A DNA stretch of 64,000 nt from Deminuibacter soli (GCF_003412455.1 NZ_QTJU01000004.1:417710-481709); one strand, 5' to 3'. Positions 8,929-19,571 are shown, counted from the first letter of the stretch. The notes: a model not told the origin generated them from the letters alone. Made by a program: numbers and translations.

Positions 8929-11547
8929 TTACCAGAGTAGTGTATCACTTAGCGGTATACACACGTCTTTATTTCTGCTTGAGAGATAATGTAATAAAAA
9001 ATAGAGTATACCTGTGTTGCCACTCATAAAGTCGGCATTCGCTGTCTTAGAATGATCCAGCAACCAGAAGACCTTGTTTTTTTGTTGCTTATAAGTATGT
9101 AACAAAAATGAGACAACCCAATCGCATCGGTCAGGGGTAACTGTTTCGCCTGGCAAACCCTTAACGTTCAGTGCTATGTTTGCCCAACCGCACAAGCCGC
9201 TTGCGAACGTAATATCCATTTGCACAGGATGTGGTGTTAAGCTATTCCATATGTCCGAGGCCTTTTTTACTGCCATTGGCTCATTTAATACTGTCCCTGC
9301 TTTCAACAGGCATTTAACAATACCTGGTCTGCCAATCAGGTAGTTGTGTTTGTTCTTTTTCATTTTTTCACCATTAACATTTCTGGTACTTTTTTGATTG
9401 ACCAGTTGTTTTAGCAACCATTGCAAGTTTCGTTTTGCACTGTCTACAATTGCTGTATCGGATTGTTTTTCCAATGCATAAACCAGGAAATACAATATGC
9501 CTGCGTTGCCATAACCAAAGCCCAATTGCAACAGGGGGTGGGTTTTATATAATTCCGAAGTCCAGTACCCATCGCGATTTTGTTTTTGCACCAATAAGCT
9601 TATATAATGATTTAATTTTTCGCGTGCAAAAGCCTCAGGTAATAAATCCCAGCATTGCAGCAATGTTAGCCCCTGGCCTGCAATACCTTCTGCCAGGTTT
9701 TCGCCTGCTGCATCATCTTTAAAACAGGCTGCAAGCATTGGTTGCTCCTGTGCAGGTAGCAAGCCGCTTTGTATACCCTCATACAGGGCAAGTGCCACAC
9801 CAGCTTTGCCATCAAACAAACCATAGTTCTGCGACAATAGAGTGTCTTTGAAAAAGGCATTTTTAAGCGCTTGCCAGTTGATATTAACAATTTCTTGGTT
9901 GATAGCTGAATCCATGCCTGCTCTTTTGGCGAAGGCAAGCGCGTATAGTATGCCTGCTATTCCATTGTGCCAACCAAGTAACACCTGTTTCTGAAGTTGG
10001 TCTGGCGTTGCAACGATGCCGCTATTGGAGAAATAGGTAGCCCAGTTTTTTTCAGGAGTTAATATATATTCATGAAAAATACTGGCCAGGCTTTTTTCGA
10101 TGATACTGGTAATAAATACCGGGTCGGGTGTTTCCTGTTCATTTGTTACTATTGGGTGTTTTTGCTCCTGTTCCAATACCGCGATGATTGTTTCTATACC
10201 AGGTCTGTTATTCGGTTTCGCCTGTAAACAATTGCACAATAGCCGGGAAATGGCCGCGTTGTGTGTGAAAAACAACAAGCTGTTATACAGTCGTTCCTGG
10301 TCAGTTTCCGAAAACCTGTCTGGCGGTAAGCTGGTAAAAAAAACAACTAATAGTGCGCCAAGGCCATAGATGTCTTCCTTTACAGTAGGTGTTTTTCCAG
10401 CCTCCTGTTCAGGAGACATAAAACCGAATGTACCGAGGCTGAATGGTGGCACATGTGAAGGTGAGTTTAAATCATAACACAACTCCATATCAATCAGTAT
10501 CGGTTCGCCTGAATTGGAAATAATAAAATTAACAGGCGTAATATCCCGGTGAACATATCCCAGTTGATGCAACTGCTGTATGGTTTTGGCAATTTTAAGA
10601 GCTGTGGTTGTTAGCTTTTGTCTTGTAACAGCCGCGAGCTCAAACCATGGTTTTTTATCAAAAAGCTGGAGTATGTATTGCTCCAATGGATTGCCTTTTA
10701 TAAAGTCCATTGCGAGATAGGTATCGCCGTTTTCCTGGAAATAGTCAAATATTTTAGGGATAGGGATCTTTCCGCTGAGTGTTTGATAAATAGTTTTCTG
10801 CCAATACAACCTGTCTTCGATGGTTCTGCCGAAATTATCTCCCCACATATTTTTTTTACCCTGCTTTATGATGCAGCTTTTGATATTCAGAAACCCTTTA
10901 AAGTACAGTCCTTTAATTACGTTACCCTTTACATCTGATTTAATCACCTCTACCAGTTTATACCGGTCGTTTAACAGCTTGTTTTTGGGAAACTGCGTAG
11001 CTGGCGCGGGTGTATTGAAAGGCCAGTTGATTGTTGCCGGCAACATAAATGGCACCTGGTAGTCGCCGTTGTTATGGAGTGGTTTGTAATTCCCGTACCG
11101 TGCATATACGATACCGCTAACATGTGCGTCGGTTGGTATGTCTGGCCCTTTTAGGTGATTGGTTATTTTTGCCAGGGCATCTGCAATACGTGCAGCCTGC
11201 TGATCGTTGCCGGGATAAATACTTACTATTTTGGCGAGCCGCGTATATCCCAATGCATCTGATAAGATGTTACCTGCAGCGTCAGGATCTTTTACAATTT
11301 TAAAAGGAACCTGGAAACGTTGCAGCTCCGGCACAACCAGTTTCAGCAACTCTTCCACCTGAATTTTTATCACAGATAAATGCAGTATCCATCCCTTTTT
11401 ATTTTCTATAACGCCTGATTCCAGGTAATGGGCATCAGTAATATATGACAATCCATAGTTGTCGAGTAACGCCGCATAACCCCGTTTGATTAATTCTGCC
11501 GGTTCTGAAACCTGCTTGCCTGTGGTATTTGTTATCGTTTGCTGCAT
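8929..11547 (-). CDS. Class III lanthipeptide synthetase-like protein (LanKC)
   Basis: LanKC enzymes phosphorylate Ser/Thr of a precursor peptide, eliminate the phosphate and help cysteines add to form (methyl)lanthionine. This 872-residue protein has all three parts. The lyase-like N-terminus (about 1-190) includes GWILHLSV, KGPDIPTD and YARYGNYKP. The kinase domain (about 196-460) has K228, HRD at 333-335 with N340, and DME at 353-355 in place of DFG. The LanC-like domain (about 500-872) has repeated glycine-rich turns such as GWHNGIAG. Where LanC has WCYG it has YLIG (736-739), and where LanC has CHG it has only C785 followed by GW, so zinc binding is unlikely. Loss of zinc ligands is known in class III enzymes. 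It lies 22 bp after the MauE-like gene. Confidence 0.88.
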   Translation of the reverse strand: MQQTITNTTGKQVSEPAELIKRGYAALLDNYGLSYITDAHYLESGVIENKKGWILHLSVIKIQVEELLKLVVPELQRFQVPFKIVKDPDAAGNILSDALGYTRLAKIVSIYPGNDQQAARIADALAKITNHLKGPDIPTDAHVSGIVYARYGNYKPLHNNGDYQVPFMLPATINWPFNTPAPATQFPKNKLLNDRYKLVEVIKSDVKGNVIKGLYFKGFLNIKSCIIKQGKKNMWGDNFGRTIEDRLYWQKTIYQTLSGKIPIPKIFDYFQENGDTYLAMDFIKGNPLEQYILQLFDKKPWFELAAVTRQKLTTTALKIAKTIQQLHQLGYVHRDITPVNFIISNSGEPILIDMELCYDLNSPSHVPPFSLGTFGFMSPEQEAGKTPTVKEDIYGLGALLVVFFTSLPPDRFSETDQERLYNSLLFFTHNAAISRLLCNCLQAKPNNRPGIETIIAVLEQEQKHPIVTNEQETPDPVFITSIIEKSLASIFHEYILTPEKNWATYFSNSGIVATPDQLQKQVLLGWHNGIAGILYALAFAKRAGMDSAINQEIVNINWQALKNAFFKDTLLSQNYGLFDGKAGVALALYEGIQSGLLPAQEQPMLAACFKDDAAGENLAEGIAGQGLTLLQCWDLLPEAFAREKLNHYISLLVQKQNRDGYWTSELYKTHPLLQLGFGYGNAGILYFLVYALEKQSDTAIVDSAKRNLQWLLKQLVNQKSTRNVNGEKMKKNKHNYLIGRPGIVKCLLKAGTVLNEPMAVKKASDIWNSLTPHPVQMDITFASGLCGWANIALNVKGLPGETVTPDRCDWVVSFLLHTYKQQKNKVFWLLDHSKTANADFMSGNTGILYFLLHYLSSRNKDVCIPLSDTLLW

Positions 11548-11569
11548 GAGGTAAATCAGGATATGGAAA

Positions 11570-12019
11570 TTATAGTGTAGTTAATTCAGCTGTACCTGTT
11601 TTGCGATAAGTCTTTTTGTGCAGGTATATCGCTATTATACCAAGAAGCGTAACCACGATATTAAAAACAAGGTGTTGCGGCCATGACATGTCTCTTATAA
11701 TTCCGCCGCAGGTACAAGGGCGTGAAGCATGGTCCACAAATATCAGCATGCCTCCAACATACAAGGTGAAGGCTGCCATCATGAAGGTGAAACAGTACAA
11801 GGCAATGCTTCTGAACCTGGGTATAAACAATCCTGCAGAGATAGCCAGTTCTGCAGCCGGTAGCAATATTGACGCTACATTGCTGAATGGACCAAATACA
11901 TAAGATCTTCTGAGGTCATAACTAAAGTTGGTGTAGTCCAGGTATTTGACAATCCCTGTATAGAAAAACAGGAAAGCAAATAACACGCAGAGTAATTCCA
12001 GAAAAGTAGTTTTCTTCAT
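11570..12019 (-). CDS. MauE/DoxX-type redox-associated membrane protein
   Basis: A 149-residue protein with four predicted membrane segments (about 8-22, 47-66, 74-95 and 115-134). The last loop carries PCTCGGIIRDMSWPQH: a CxC pair (C102, C104) then the MSW-x-xH signature of the MauE/DoxX proteins that Bacteroidota carry near TlpA and small secreted peptides. MauE-type proteins handle electrons for disulfide formation in the periplasm. It lies 42 bp after the FAD-oxidoreductase fusion and 22 bp before the LanKC-like gene, so the three are probably one transcript. Its cysteines may exchange electrons with the TlpA at 6835 (inference). Confidence 0.85.
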   Translation of the reverse strand: MKKTTFLELLCVLFAFLFFYTGIVKYLDYTNFSYDLRRSYVFGPFSNVASILLPAAELAISAGLFIPRFRSIALYCFTFMMAAFTLYVGGMLIFVDHASRPCTCGGIIRDMSWPQHLVFNIVVTLLGIIAIYLHKKTYRKTGTAELTTL

Positions 12020-12061
12020 AACTTAAAAATTTGTTCTTGCAGATCAAAGTTTGATTTATTG

Positions 12062-15000
12062 TCAGGCAGGCAACAGGCCCTGAGAACTGGCGCTGGCCTT
12101 GTTTTCCTGTTCTTTACTTAGATTGAATACAATTTCCGCAGTAATGAGCGCAACACTGAAGGTGATTAATAATGGTAAGCATTGGTAGCGCAATACAATT
12201 GGGGAGGCGACAATGCTAAAGCCCACGTTCATTATCCACAATAGCAGTGTGAGGTTTAATAATCGCTTAACGCCGTTCCGGTTTTCTTTATATCCTTTAA
12301 ATATTAGCATGCCGGCAATGCTTATCAGTAATAGAGCATTGGTTATTGATGAAAAAACGGCATAGGTAGTGGGTGCGCCGATTGTTCTTGCCTTGCCATT
12401 CTGATTGCTTACTTTTTGTGTTTTATACTGAAACCATATTTTAGCGAGGTTTTTCACACTGTCACTCCCCATATTGTACCTGGCAATAAATTCTGCCGGA
12501 GGAGCGGCATATCTTATAGCGTTGGGTGTCATAAAATTTTTCAGGTATGCGACAGGGTGTTGCTTTATCAGGTAAGTCGCGTAATCAGAAAAAAGTGGTG
12601 CGGTTGCAGCCCAGTTTTTAAAGGTCTCAGCTGAATCTTTACCAGTATTTTTCACAACGTATTGTTGCAAGGGACTTTTGCTGCTCCATAAATAGAACAT
12701 ATAGCTTGCATATTGTGATGAATCCAACCCATTCATCTTCATCCTTCCCAGCGTATCAATATACGCCCGTACCATGCCATCCAGTTTCGCAAACCTGACG
12801 GGGACTGGTGTGCGCTCGCTTTTGGGTACGCGCTCGTACATGTAGAGGGCGTTATTGGCCAGCTGCCAGCCGCCGAAGGCGGAGAATTGGCGTTTGCCGG
12901 TTTCCTGCTGCATTTTGTTGCTGGTGTATGAGATGGAGGCGAAGATGAACAGGCATCCCAACGCGATACCGGTTACCTTGCGCTGCCAGCCCTGGTGCGA
13001 CAGTATAAAGGCTGCTGCGGCTATAATGGGGTAGTAAATAGCATTGTATCGAACCACAAAACAGGCAAGCAATAAAAAAGCTTGTACTACCAGCTGAACA
13101 GCAGTCGGGCGATAAATGATCCAGATCAGCTGCGTAAACCACAATAAACTCAAACTAATGAACAATGTGTCGGAGGATATATAATTGCTGATGTACAAGC
13201 TTATCGGGTTGAGTACAAAAAACAGGAACAGGATGTTTTTGACTACTTTGCCCGGGTTGAAAAAATACAGCAGGGTATAGAAGAACAACAATAAACTGCA
13301 TCCCAGCATGCCATACTGCAAGCCCGTTACACCTGTGTCTGAATGTGTAAACACACTTACCAGTCGCAGGAATTTGGAATAACCCACGGGCCACATGTTT
13401 ACATCCCAGTTGCTCGCCGCTGCCTGCAAGTAGGAATAGGAATCCGGCATATAGTTGGCAAAAGGATATTGTAATTTAAATAACCAGAACTGCAGTATAA
13501 AGGCCAGTATCGCTGTAACCAGGTAACCACGGTTCCACTTGTTGTTCCAGATGAAACCTGCAAATGCTGCAAGGGAGCCGGTTTTAGGTGCAGGCAGTAT
13601 TGAGGGTGTGCTGCCAACAGCTTCCTGTCCTTTCTCTTCATGATATTCCTGTTCGGTGTTGATGCTCCAGATATTGGCTTTGTCTGTAATACCTGCGGCA
13701 ATGTTGTCTACCGATACCATGGCAGTGAGCATGGAGTGGTCTGCATTGTTGTATTTGTGCATGCCGTTGCGGCCTACTAAGAACAGGTTGCTGAACTGGT
13801 CGGTATAGGCGCGTATTTTATCAAACTCATCGTACGTGCCGAAATATGCGGGATAAGTTTTTTCTACACGCAGTATGTTGCTGTCGAGTACATCTTCTTT
13901 TTGCGCCAGCCCTATTTTTGCCAGTTCGCTGATGGCGAGCTGTTGTATGTCTTCATCCTTCATTTTCCAGAACGCGTCTTCCGTGTTGCAGAAAAATTCC
14001 ATACCTACCCAAACTGTATCTGGGTCTTTCACCATGTATGGGCTCCAGTTGTTAAACAGCTGCAGGCGTCCCACTTTTACATCAGATTCCTGTATGTATA
14101 TCCAGGTGTCCTGTAAGTCGAGCGTGGTGGATTGGCCTGTTTTGAGATCTGTGCTGGAGAGGCGTTTTAATAAGATGCCAACTGTGATGAAGTCACGATA
14201 CTGGAGACCTGCTGCTACGCGGTTGATGTCTGCCGGTACCTGGCCATTCATGCCGGCAATGAGTTCTTTTACCGGCATGGTGCTGAAAAAATAATCTCCT
14301 TCAAAAGCAGTCAGTTCACCGGTTTTGGCATCTCTTGCGGTGATGGCGGTTACTTCGTTATTACTGGTGATGATCTCGTTTACTTCCTGGTGCATGTGTA
14401 TAATGCCACCCATTTCCTGCACCTGCCTGGCTACCTCTTCCCAAAGCTGACCAGGGCCGAGCTTTGGATACAGGAAGCGTTCAATTAAACTGGTTTCAAC
14501 ACCTTTCTGTTTGATGTCGCCGGTGTTTGTTTTACCGGATGGTTTCAGCGATTTTATGGCGTGTGCAATTGCCTTGCTGATGGATACGCCTTTGATGCGT
14601 TGTGCGCCCCATTCAGCAGAAATTTCTTTGCACGATACACCCCATACTTTCTCTGTATAATCTTTAAAGAACAGCTGGTACAATGTTTTGCCAAAGCGGT
14701 TGATGAAAAAATCTTCCAGGCTGTTTTCCGGTTTTTTAGGAAACAGCTGAGCCTGCATGTAAGAGAAGAGTATGGCAATGGTGCGTGCCAAACCCAGCTT
14801 GCGCAGGGTTTCTATAGATAATTGAATAGGATAGCCAAAAAACCTGCGGAGAAAATAAATGCGTGAGAGCCGTTTGCGAACCAGCATTACACGGTCGCCT
14901 GCAGCGCTGGTATCGTTCAGGTGTAAGTCCCTGTGCTGGTTCTGGTAACTGATGGTGAATATGCCCGATTCGTCGTTTTGAATAGGTAGTATGTTGATCC

Positions 15001-15208
15001 ACCAGTTCATTACGCGGTCTGACTTGGAGAAGAAACGGTGACCGCCTATGTCCATGCGGTTTCCTTTGTAGTTAACCGTTTTGGAAATACCGCCAATATC
15101 ACCACTCTTTTCGAGTATAATGGGGGTAATGTCAGTACGTTTCAGCAGTTCGTAGGCTGCAGTGAGGCCAGCGGGCCCTGCGCCAATGATGATAGCTTTT
15201 TGTCCCAT
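12062..15208 (-). CDS. FAD-dependent oxidoreductase fused to a multi-pass (GT-C-like) membrane domain
   Basis: A 1048-residue two-part protein. Residues 1 to about 510 form a flavin oxidoreductase of the amine-oxidase/UDP-galactopyranose-mutase type: the dinucleotide site [14 protein letters not shown], then [22 protein letters not shown], and the C-terminal FAD contact [19 protein letters not shown]. After a linker, residues from about 550 hold roughly ten membrane segments with an acidic first outer loop ([12 protein letters not shown]), like ArnT/PMT-type GT-C glycosyltransferases that use polyprenyl-phosphate sugars. Such halves usually come as separate proteins. It heads the leftward operon with the MauE-like and LanKC-like genes. 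The frame is open throughout, so the fusion is not a reading artefact within this sequence. Confidence 0.82.
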   Translation of the reverse strand: MGQKAIIIGAGPAGLTAAYELLKRTDITPIILEKSGDIGGISKTVNYKGNRMDIGGHRFFSKSDRVMNWWINILPIQNDESGIFTISYQNQHRDLHLNDTSAAGDRVMLVRKRLSRIYFLRRFFGYPIQLSIETLRKLGLARTIAILFSYMQAQLFPKKPENSLEDFFINRFGKTLYQLFFKDYTEKVWGVSCKEISAEWGAQRIKGVSISKAIAHAIKSLKPSGKTNTGDIKQKGVETSLIERFLYPKLGPGQLWEEVARQVQEMGGIIHMHQEVNEIITSNNEVTAITARDAKTGELTAFEGDYFFSTMPVKELIAGMNGQVPADINRVAAGLQYRDFITVGILLKRLSSTDLKTGQSTTLDLQDTWIYIQESDVKVGRLQLFNNWSPYMVKDPDTVWVGMEFFCNTEDAFWKMKDEDIQQLAISELAKIGLAQKEDVLDSNILRVEKTYPAYFGTYDEFDKIRAYTDQFSNLFLVGRNGMHKYNNADHSMLTAMVSVDNIAAGITDKANIWSINTEQEYHEEKGQEAVGSTPSILPAPKTGSLAAFAGFIWNNKWNRGYLVTAILAFILQFWLFKLQYPFANYMPDSYSYLQAAASNWDVNMWPVGYSKFLRLVSVFTHSDTGVTGLQYGMLGCSLLLFFYTLLYFFNPGKVVKNILFLFFVLNPISLYISNYISSDTLFISLSLLWFTQLIWIIYRPTAVQLVVQAFLLLACFVVRYNAIYYPIIAAAAFILSHQGWQRKVTGIALGCLFIFASISYTSNKMQQETGKRQFSAFGGWQLANNALYMYERVPKSERTPVPVRFAKLDGMVRAYIDTLGRMKMNGLDSSQYASYMFYLWSSKSPLQQYVVKNTGKDSAETFKNWAATAPLFSDYATYLIKQHPVAYLKNFMTPNAIRYAAPPAEFIARYNMGSDSVKNLAKIWFQYKTQKVSNQNGKARTIGAPTTYAVFSSITNALLLISIAGMLIFKGYKENRNGVKRLLNLTLLLWIMNVGFSIVASPIVLRYQCLPLLITFSVALITAEIVFNLSKEQENKASASSQGLLPA

Positions 15209-15789
15209 CGGGTTTCTCGTTATAGGTATAGTAGATTTCGTTTTAAAAAGTCCGGTCTATAGATATAGATGGACTTGCCTAAAGTCCGTGACATTTAAGT
15301 ACGCTTTAACCGGTGTATGCCACCGGTATGGCAGGGTACGGATCAAATGGGCCAATGACTAAGTGGTTGTTTACAGAGATAGATACAGCAATAATCCTGC
15401 GTGTGCACCAAATACAGTCGGGCATGCCCGGTCAACAGCCAATTAATTCAGTGCTTGTTTACACATGTTTATTATCAGGGGTACAGTGGTTCTCTGTTAA
15501 TACATTTGAAACACGGGACAGAATGGAAGGGATAAGAAGAGAACGATTGAAGTTGGTTTGTTTCGTTCGCCGGAATAAAGTTGCAATAGTTTTGAGAAAG
15601 ATGACGAGTGAAATCCGGATTTTATTTTAAGTGAATTCAGGACAGTAAAAGATGCCTGTTGCCATGTATAGTACATGCACTTACTGCACATAGCACCAAG
15701 GCTGCATGCAGTAAATTGTGCGATGATAATGGATTATAAACGAGAATGCGTGATAGCCTTGCTTGGAAAGAGCGGCATGCTGCCGTTGA
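15209..15789. other. 581-bp intergenic region, upstream of the FAD-oxidoreductase operon
   Basis: No convincing gene, RNA or repeat was seen. The promoter of the leftward operon starting at 15208 should lie here, but no exact TAnnTTTG element was found on that strand. A 105-codon open frame at 15313-15630 on the plus strand has no recognisable composition and was rejected. Confidence 0.6.
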
Positions 15790-16026
15790 TTAGGGTTGAT
15801 GAATGGTTGACAGCATGCCTAGTACTTTTCTTTCGAGTTTTTCAGCTATAAGAGGATATTGGTTGGATGTAGTTGTTTCCAGTAAACATGCCTGTAATCT
15901 CCTGACTTTCTTCTGCAACGCCGGATGCAGTGCCAACATCTCCTGTACTTCTTCAGCAGCCTGTTCGCTTAACAGGCCGGCTACATAGGCACACAGCATA
16001 GGTGTTAGAAATTCGGCACTTTTCAT
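15790..16026 (-). CDS. Small anti-sigma-factor-like protein
   Basis: A 78-residue soluble protein with no signal or membrane segment. Its layout (LTPMLCAYVAGLLSEQAAEE, then EMLALHPALQKKVRRLQ) looks like the N-terminal sigma-binding region of RsiW/RskA-type anti-sigma factors, without the membrane and periplasmic parts. It stands alone, about 150 bp downstream of nothing co-directional. A role as a stand-alone anti-sigma protein is a guess from pattern; it could also be an unrelated helical protein. Confidence 0.55.
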   Translation of the reverse strand: MKSAEFLTPMLCAYVAGLLSEQAAEEVQEMLALHPALQKKVRRLQACLLETTTSNQYPLIAEKLERKVLGMLSTIHQP

Positions 16027-16174
16027 TTGTCAGAGATTATAACAAGATATTTCGTTTTAAGCCTCACCGGGTTGCGCAAAACGACGAAATGAATGCCCCA
16101 AAAGGAAACGTTTTGTAACGGTGTTTATGCAAAATGGGTAAGTGCTTATATAACTTATGCAGCTGTAATGCAGA

Positions 16175-19100
16175 TTAGATGGGCTGCAGAATGGCGCTTA
16201 ATTCAGTCCTGGTAAGGGTTTGCAGGAAGGAACTATCGGCCTGAACGAGTTCGTTTACCAGGGTCTTTTTGTTTTCCTGGATGCGCATGATCTTTTCTTC
16301 CACGGTGTTGGGGCAAATCAAGCGTACGGCAACAACGTTTTTATGCTGGCCAATGCGGTAACTTCTGTCTATTGCCTGGTTTTCTACAGCCGGGTTCCAC
16401 CAGGGATCTACCAGGTATACATAATCGGCAGCAGTTAAATTCAACCCGGTGCCACCCGCTTTCAGGCTGATTAAAAATACCCGCACGTTATCATTGTTTT
16501 GAAACTGCTGCACGGCTTCATCCCTGCCGGTAGTACTGCCGGTGAGCCATGCGTATGTTATTTGCCTGCTGTCAAGCTCCTGGCGTATTAACTGCAGCAT
16601 GGATATGAACTGCGAAAACACCAGTATTTTATGATAGGGCGCACGTGTTTCAATCTGCTCCATCAGTACGGTTATTTTGGCCGATACATTGGGGTAAGGT
16701 TTTTCGCCGGGCAGCAGTGCGGGTGAATCGCATATCTGCCGCAGTTTGGTGAGGCCCTTTAACACAAACATATTGTGCGATACGTTTTCATCAAACTCTG
16801 TGGTAACAGGCATTTTGTTTACATAGTCACGCAGCTCTTTTTCATGCTGATCATAAATGGCTTGTTGTTCACCACTCATTTCACAGTACAGCACGGTTTC
16901 TGTTTTGTCGGGCAATTCTGCTGCTACCTGCTGTTTCATTCTTCGCAAAATAAAGGGCTTTATTTTCTGCTGCAGGGTTGCGGCGCGCTTGTCATCTTTA
17001 AAACGATCGATGGGGATGGCATAAGTATCCCTGAAATATTGCGGGCTGCCCAGCAAGCCGGGGCAGGCGATAGATAGCTGCCCGTAAATATCAAATGTGT
17101 TGTTCTCTACCGGGGTGCCGGTAAGCAGTAACCTGTTGCGGGCTTTTAACAAGCCGATTGACTGATGCCGTTGCGCGCTGCTGTTTTTGATGTGTTGCGA
17201 TTCATCAATGAACAAATAGTTAAAGGTGTAATGACGCAGAAAACCTACATCCATCAATAGGGTATTGTACGTGGTGAGTACAATGTCGTATTCATTGAAT
17301 GCAATTGTATCGCGCATGCGTGCAGGGCCATGCAGGGTTAGTATGCTTAGTGATGGTGCAAACTTAGCTGCTTCGCTTTGCCAGTTAAACAGGAGCGAAG
17401 TGGGTACAATGAGTAAGCTGGTGCCGCGTTGCTGTTGTTGCTGGAGCAGCATAAAGGCCAATACCTGTATGGTTTTGCCAAGACCCATATCATCTGCCAG
17501 GCAGCCGCCAAAGTTCAGGCTGTCTAAAAAGTTCAGCCAGTTTAGGCCTTCCTGCTGGTAGTGCCGTAAAGTGGTGCGCAAATTAGCGGGTGGTGCAACC
17601 GGCTGTATGGTGGTAAAGTCGCTGAATTTTGTTTCGTACAATGTAAGCTCTTGTTGCACGGTTTCATCCAGTTGCTCTTCTTCATACATTTCACGGATGG
17701 CAGTGAAATTGGTTTTGGGTGTTTTGAGCACATCTGCTGCCAGTTCTGCCACTGAAAAGTAACGCATGAATTGCTGCAGCCACTCATCGGGCAGTATGCC
17801 TGTGGTGCCATCATCGAGCTGAATGTATTTGCTGCGTTTCTTTACAGCCTGCTGTATTTGTTTGAGGCTGGCTTTGGTGTTGCCAAACTGTACATCGAGC
17901 TGGGTGTTAAACCAGTTTAACCCACTCACAATGCGTACCTTTACTTTGGCAGGGTGTGTATTGCGTTTGTGATCTTTCAGTGTGTTGTAGCCGAATATGG
18001 CGATGCCTGCTTCGCGCCAGCGGGCGAATGCCTCCAGAAACCAGTCGTCGTTTACAAAGTTGTCTTTGTGCAGGTAAAAGCTGTCCAGCCCGTTTTCCAG
18101 CTGTTCTGTGAAATCAGGATGCTGGCGAAGCAGTGTGCGCAGCAGCTGTTGTTCTGCTGCATCATCGCGGTGCACTGCCAGCTGCACGCCTTTATCGGTG
18201 GTGATGTATAACTGGTGTTGTGTTCTTACCGGTATCTCCCTGTCGCCATACACCATCACGGGTTTTATCAGGATATAGTTGCCTGCTTCTGATAAGTAAA
18301 TACACCTGCGCTGATCGTGCTGCAGGTTGAGTTGTTTCAATTCCTTTGTGGTGGCGGGTTTCAGGTAGGTGTAGTGCACTGGGATGTTGTTGCTTGCCGG
18401 TGTAAGCACCTGCTCCTGAAACTGCTGGTATTGCGATGTATGAATCAGCAGCTGTGTTTGCTGCCTGAAGAAATCAAGCAGCTGCAGGGTATTGAAATTG
18501 TGAATGAAATAAAATATGTTTTCATCCTGTAAAAAATAACCGAACCGCATGGGTAAGGCGTCGGCTTGTACTGTTTGCTCATTCAATGTAACCTGCAAGC
18601 GCACCTGGTAGTATTCTTCCAGCTTTACCACGATGATTTCAATGCCCTTGCGCAGCGGTTGTATGTTTACTTCCCTGAGTGAGTTGGTGGTAACGTTATC
18701 GGATACAGTTGCATCGTGATACAGGAAGGGTAAGCGCAGCGGGTTGCTGATAATGGCTTTTAATGCATCGAGGTCTGCTGCTGTTTTGGTATCTGATGGT
18801 GTTTGCTGAAACCGTGCAACGGCTGTGAAGAATTTGAGTTCAGCCGCGTTGTTGTTTTGCCACAGCAATGCCAACGGCTGCACTGGTGTAAACGGGTTCT
18901 TCAGCTTGCCGCTTTTGGTGGCAGGCGCTTCGTACAGCTCAATCAACAGGTGCCTGTTGTATTTGTGCTGTCGCAATACAATACAGGCTTTGTTGTGTTC
19001 TGCACTGGTGAGCGTGGGTGGCAATGGCTGCTGCGGCGTTAGCATGTTCTGCAGTCGCCTAATGTTATCGGGGGTAACAGGAAACAGTCCTGGTTTTATG

Positions 19101-19534
19101 GGGGTGATGTCTGTTTTCCGGTTATTGTAATCGATGTTGAACAGTGCATCGGGGTTGGGCGATTGTTCCAACCCGTAAGCTGCAGCAACCTGCCGTATTT
19201 TCTGGTGCCGTAATGAAGTATCAAAGAATACCCGCAATTCATCGCGGTGCAGGATGTTGTACAGTACCTGCAATTGGTGTGCACACAATTTTGTATTCGG
19301 GGCGGTGCAGCCGCAGTAAAGTTCAACCTGGTCAGGCAGCTGTTTCACTGTCACCGGTGGCAGTGTTTCGGAATGGAAGGTGTGCGTGAAATGACCTTCG
19401 TTCAGTGCGATGTATACGGGATGAATGTTGTAAAAGCCCTGGATGTCTGTAGCAGCGAGTGTACCGCTGTGGCTGTACAGCGTGGTGGTGGTGAGGTCGG
19501 TGATGCTACAGTTGAATAGTGTGTAATAGGGCAT
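16175..19534 (-). CDS. SNF2-family DEAD/DEAH-box helicase with SWIM zinc finger
   Basis: A 1119-residue ATPase that would move along or remodel DNA-protein complexes. A SWIM zinc finger (C74-x-C76, C84-x-H86) comes first, then a long bacterial SNF2 middle region. The ATPase core starts near 670: motif I LADDMGLGKTIQ, motif II IDESQH, motif III LLTGTPVENN. The helicase C-terminal lobe has KILVFSQFISM, GGTGLNLTAADYVYLVDPWW and RSYRIGQ. All motifs are intact. It stands as a single gene without nuclease or methylase partners, so it is read as a housekeeping SNF2 helicase and not as part of a defence system. Confidence 0.93.
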   Translation of the reverse strand: MPYYTLFNCSITDLTTTTLYSHSGTLAATDIQGFYNIHPVYIALNEGHFTHTFHSETLPPVTVKQLPDQVELYCGCTAPNTKLCAHQLQVLYNILHRDELRVFFDTSLRHQKIRQVAAAYGLEQSPNPDALFNIDYNNRKTDITPIKPGLFPVTPDNIRRLQNMLTPQQPLPPTLTSAEHNKACIVLRQHKYNRHLLIELYEAPATKSGKLKNPFTPVQPLALLWQNNNAAELKFFTAVARFQQTPSDTKTAADLDALKAIISNPLRLPFLYHDATVSDNVTTNSLREVNIQPLRKGIEIIVVKLEEYYQVRLQVTLNEQTVQADALPMRFGYFLQDENIFYFIHNFNTLQLLDFFRQQTQLLIHTSQYQQFQEQVLTPASNNIPVHYTYLKPATTKELKQLNLQHDQRRCIYLSEAGNYILIKPVMVYGDREIPVRTQHQLYITTDKGVQLAVHRDDAAEQQLLRTLLRQHPDFTEQLENGLDSFYLHKDNFVNDDWFLEAFARWREAGIAIFGYNTLKDHKRNTHPAKVKVRIVSGLNWFNTQLDVQFGNTKASLKQIQQAVKKRSKYIQLDDGTTGILPDEWLQQFMRYFSVAELAADVLKTPKTNFTAIREMYEEEQLDETVQQELTLYETKFSDFTTIQPVAPPANLRTTLRHYQQEGLNWLNFLDSLNFGGCLADDMGLGKTIQVLAFMLLQQQQQRGTSLLIVPTSLLFNWQSEAAKFAPSLSILTLHGPARMRDTIAFNEYDIVLTTYNTLLMDVGFLRHYTFNYLFIDESQHIKNSSAQRHQSIGLLKARNRLLLTGTPVENNTFDIYGQLSIACPGLLGSPQYFRDTYAIPIDRFKDDKRAATLQQKIKPFILRRMKQQVAAELPDKTETVLYCEMSGEQQAIYDQHEKELRDYVNKMPVTTEFDENVSHNMFVLKGLTKLRQICDSPALLPGEKPYPNVSAKITVLMEQIETRAPYHKILVFSQFISMLQLIRQELDSRQITYAWLTGSTTGRDEAVQQFQNNDNVRVFLISLKAGGTGLNLTAADYVYLVDPWWNPAVENQAIDRSYRIGQHKNVVAVRLICPNTVEEKIMRIQENKKTLVNELVQADSSFLQTLTRTELSAILQPI

Positions 19535-19571
19535 ATGGGGCGAAAATAAGGAATCGGTCGTATGAAAGCCG

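Noticed and set aside
15313..15630. Open frame of 105 codons between the small anti-sigma-like gene and the FAD-oxidoreductase operon
   Set aside because: No signal, domain, or coding-like composition, and it lies in the expected promoter gap of the leftward operon.
16175..19534. SNF2 helicase considered as part of a phage-defence system
   Set aside because: No nuclease, methylase or other defence partner is beside it; its neighbours are an araC gene and a small anti-sigma-like gene.
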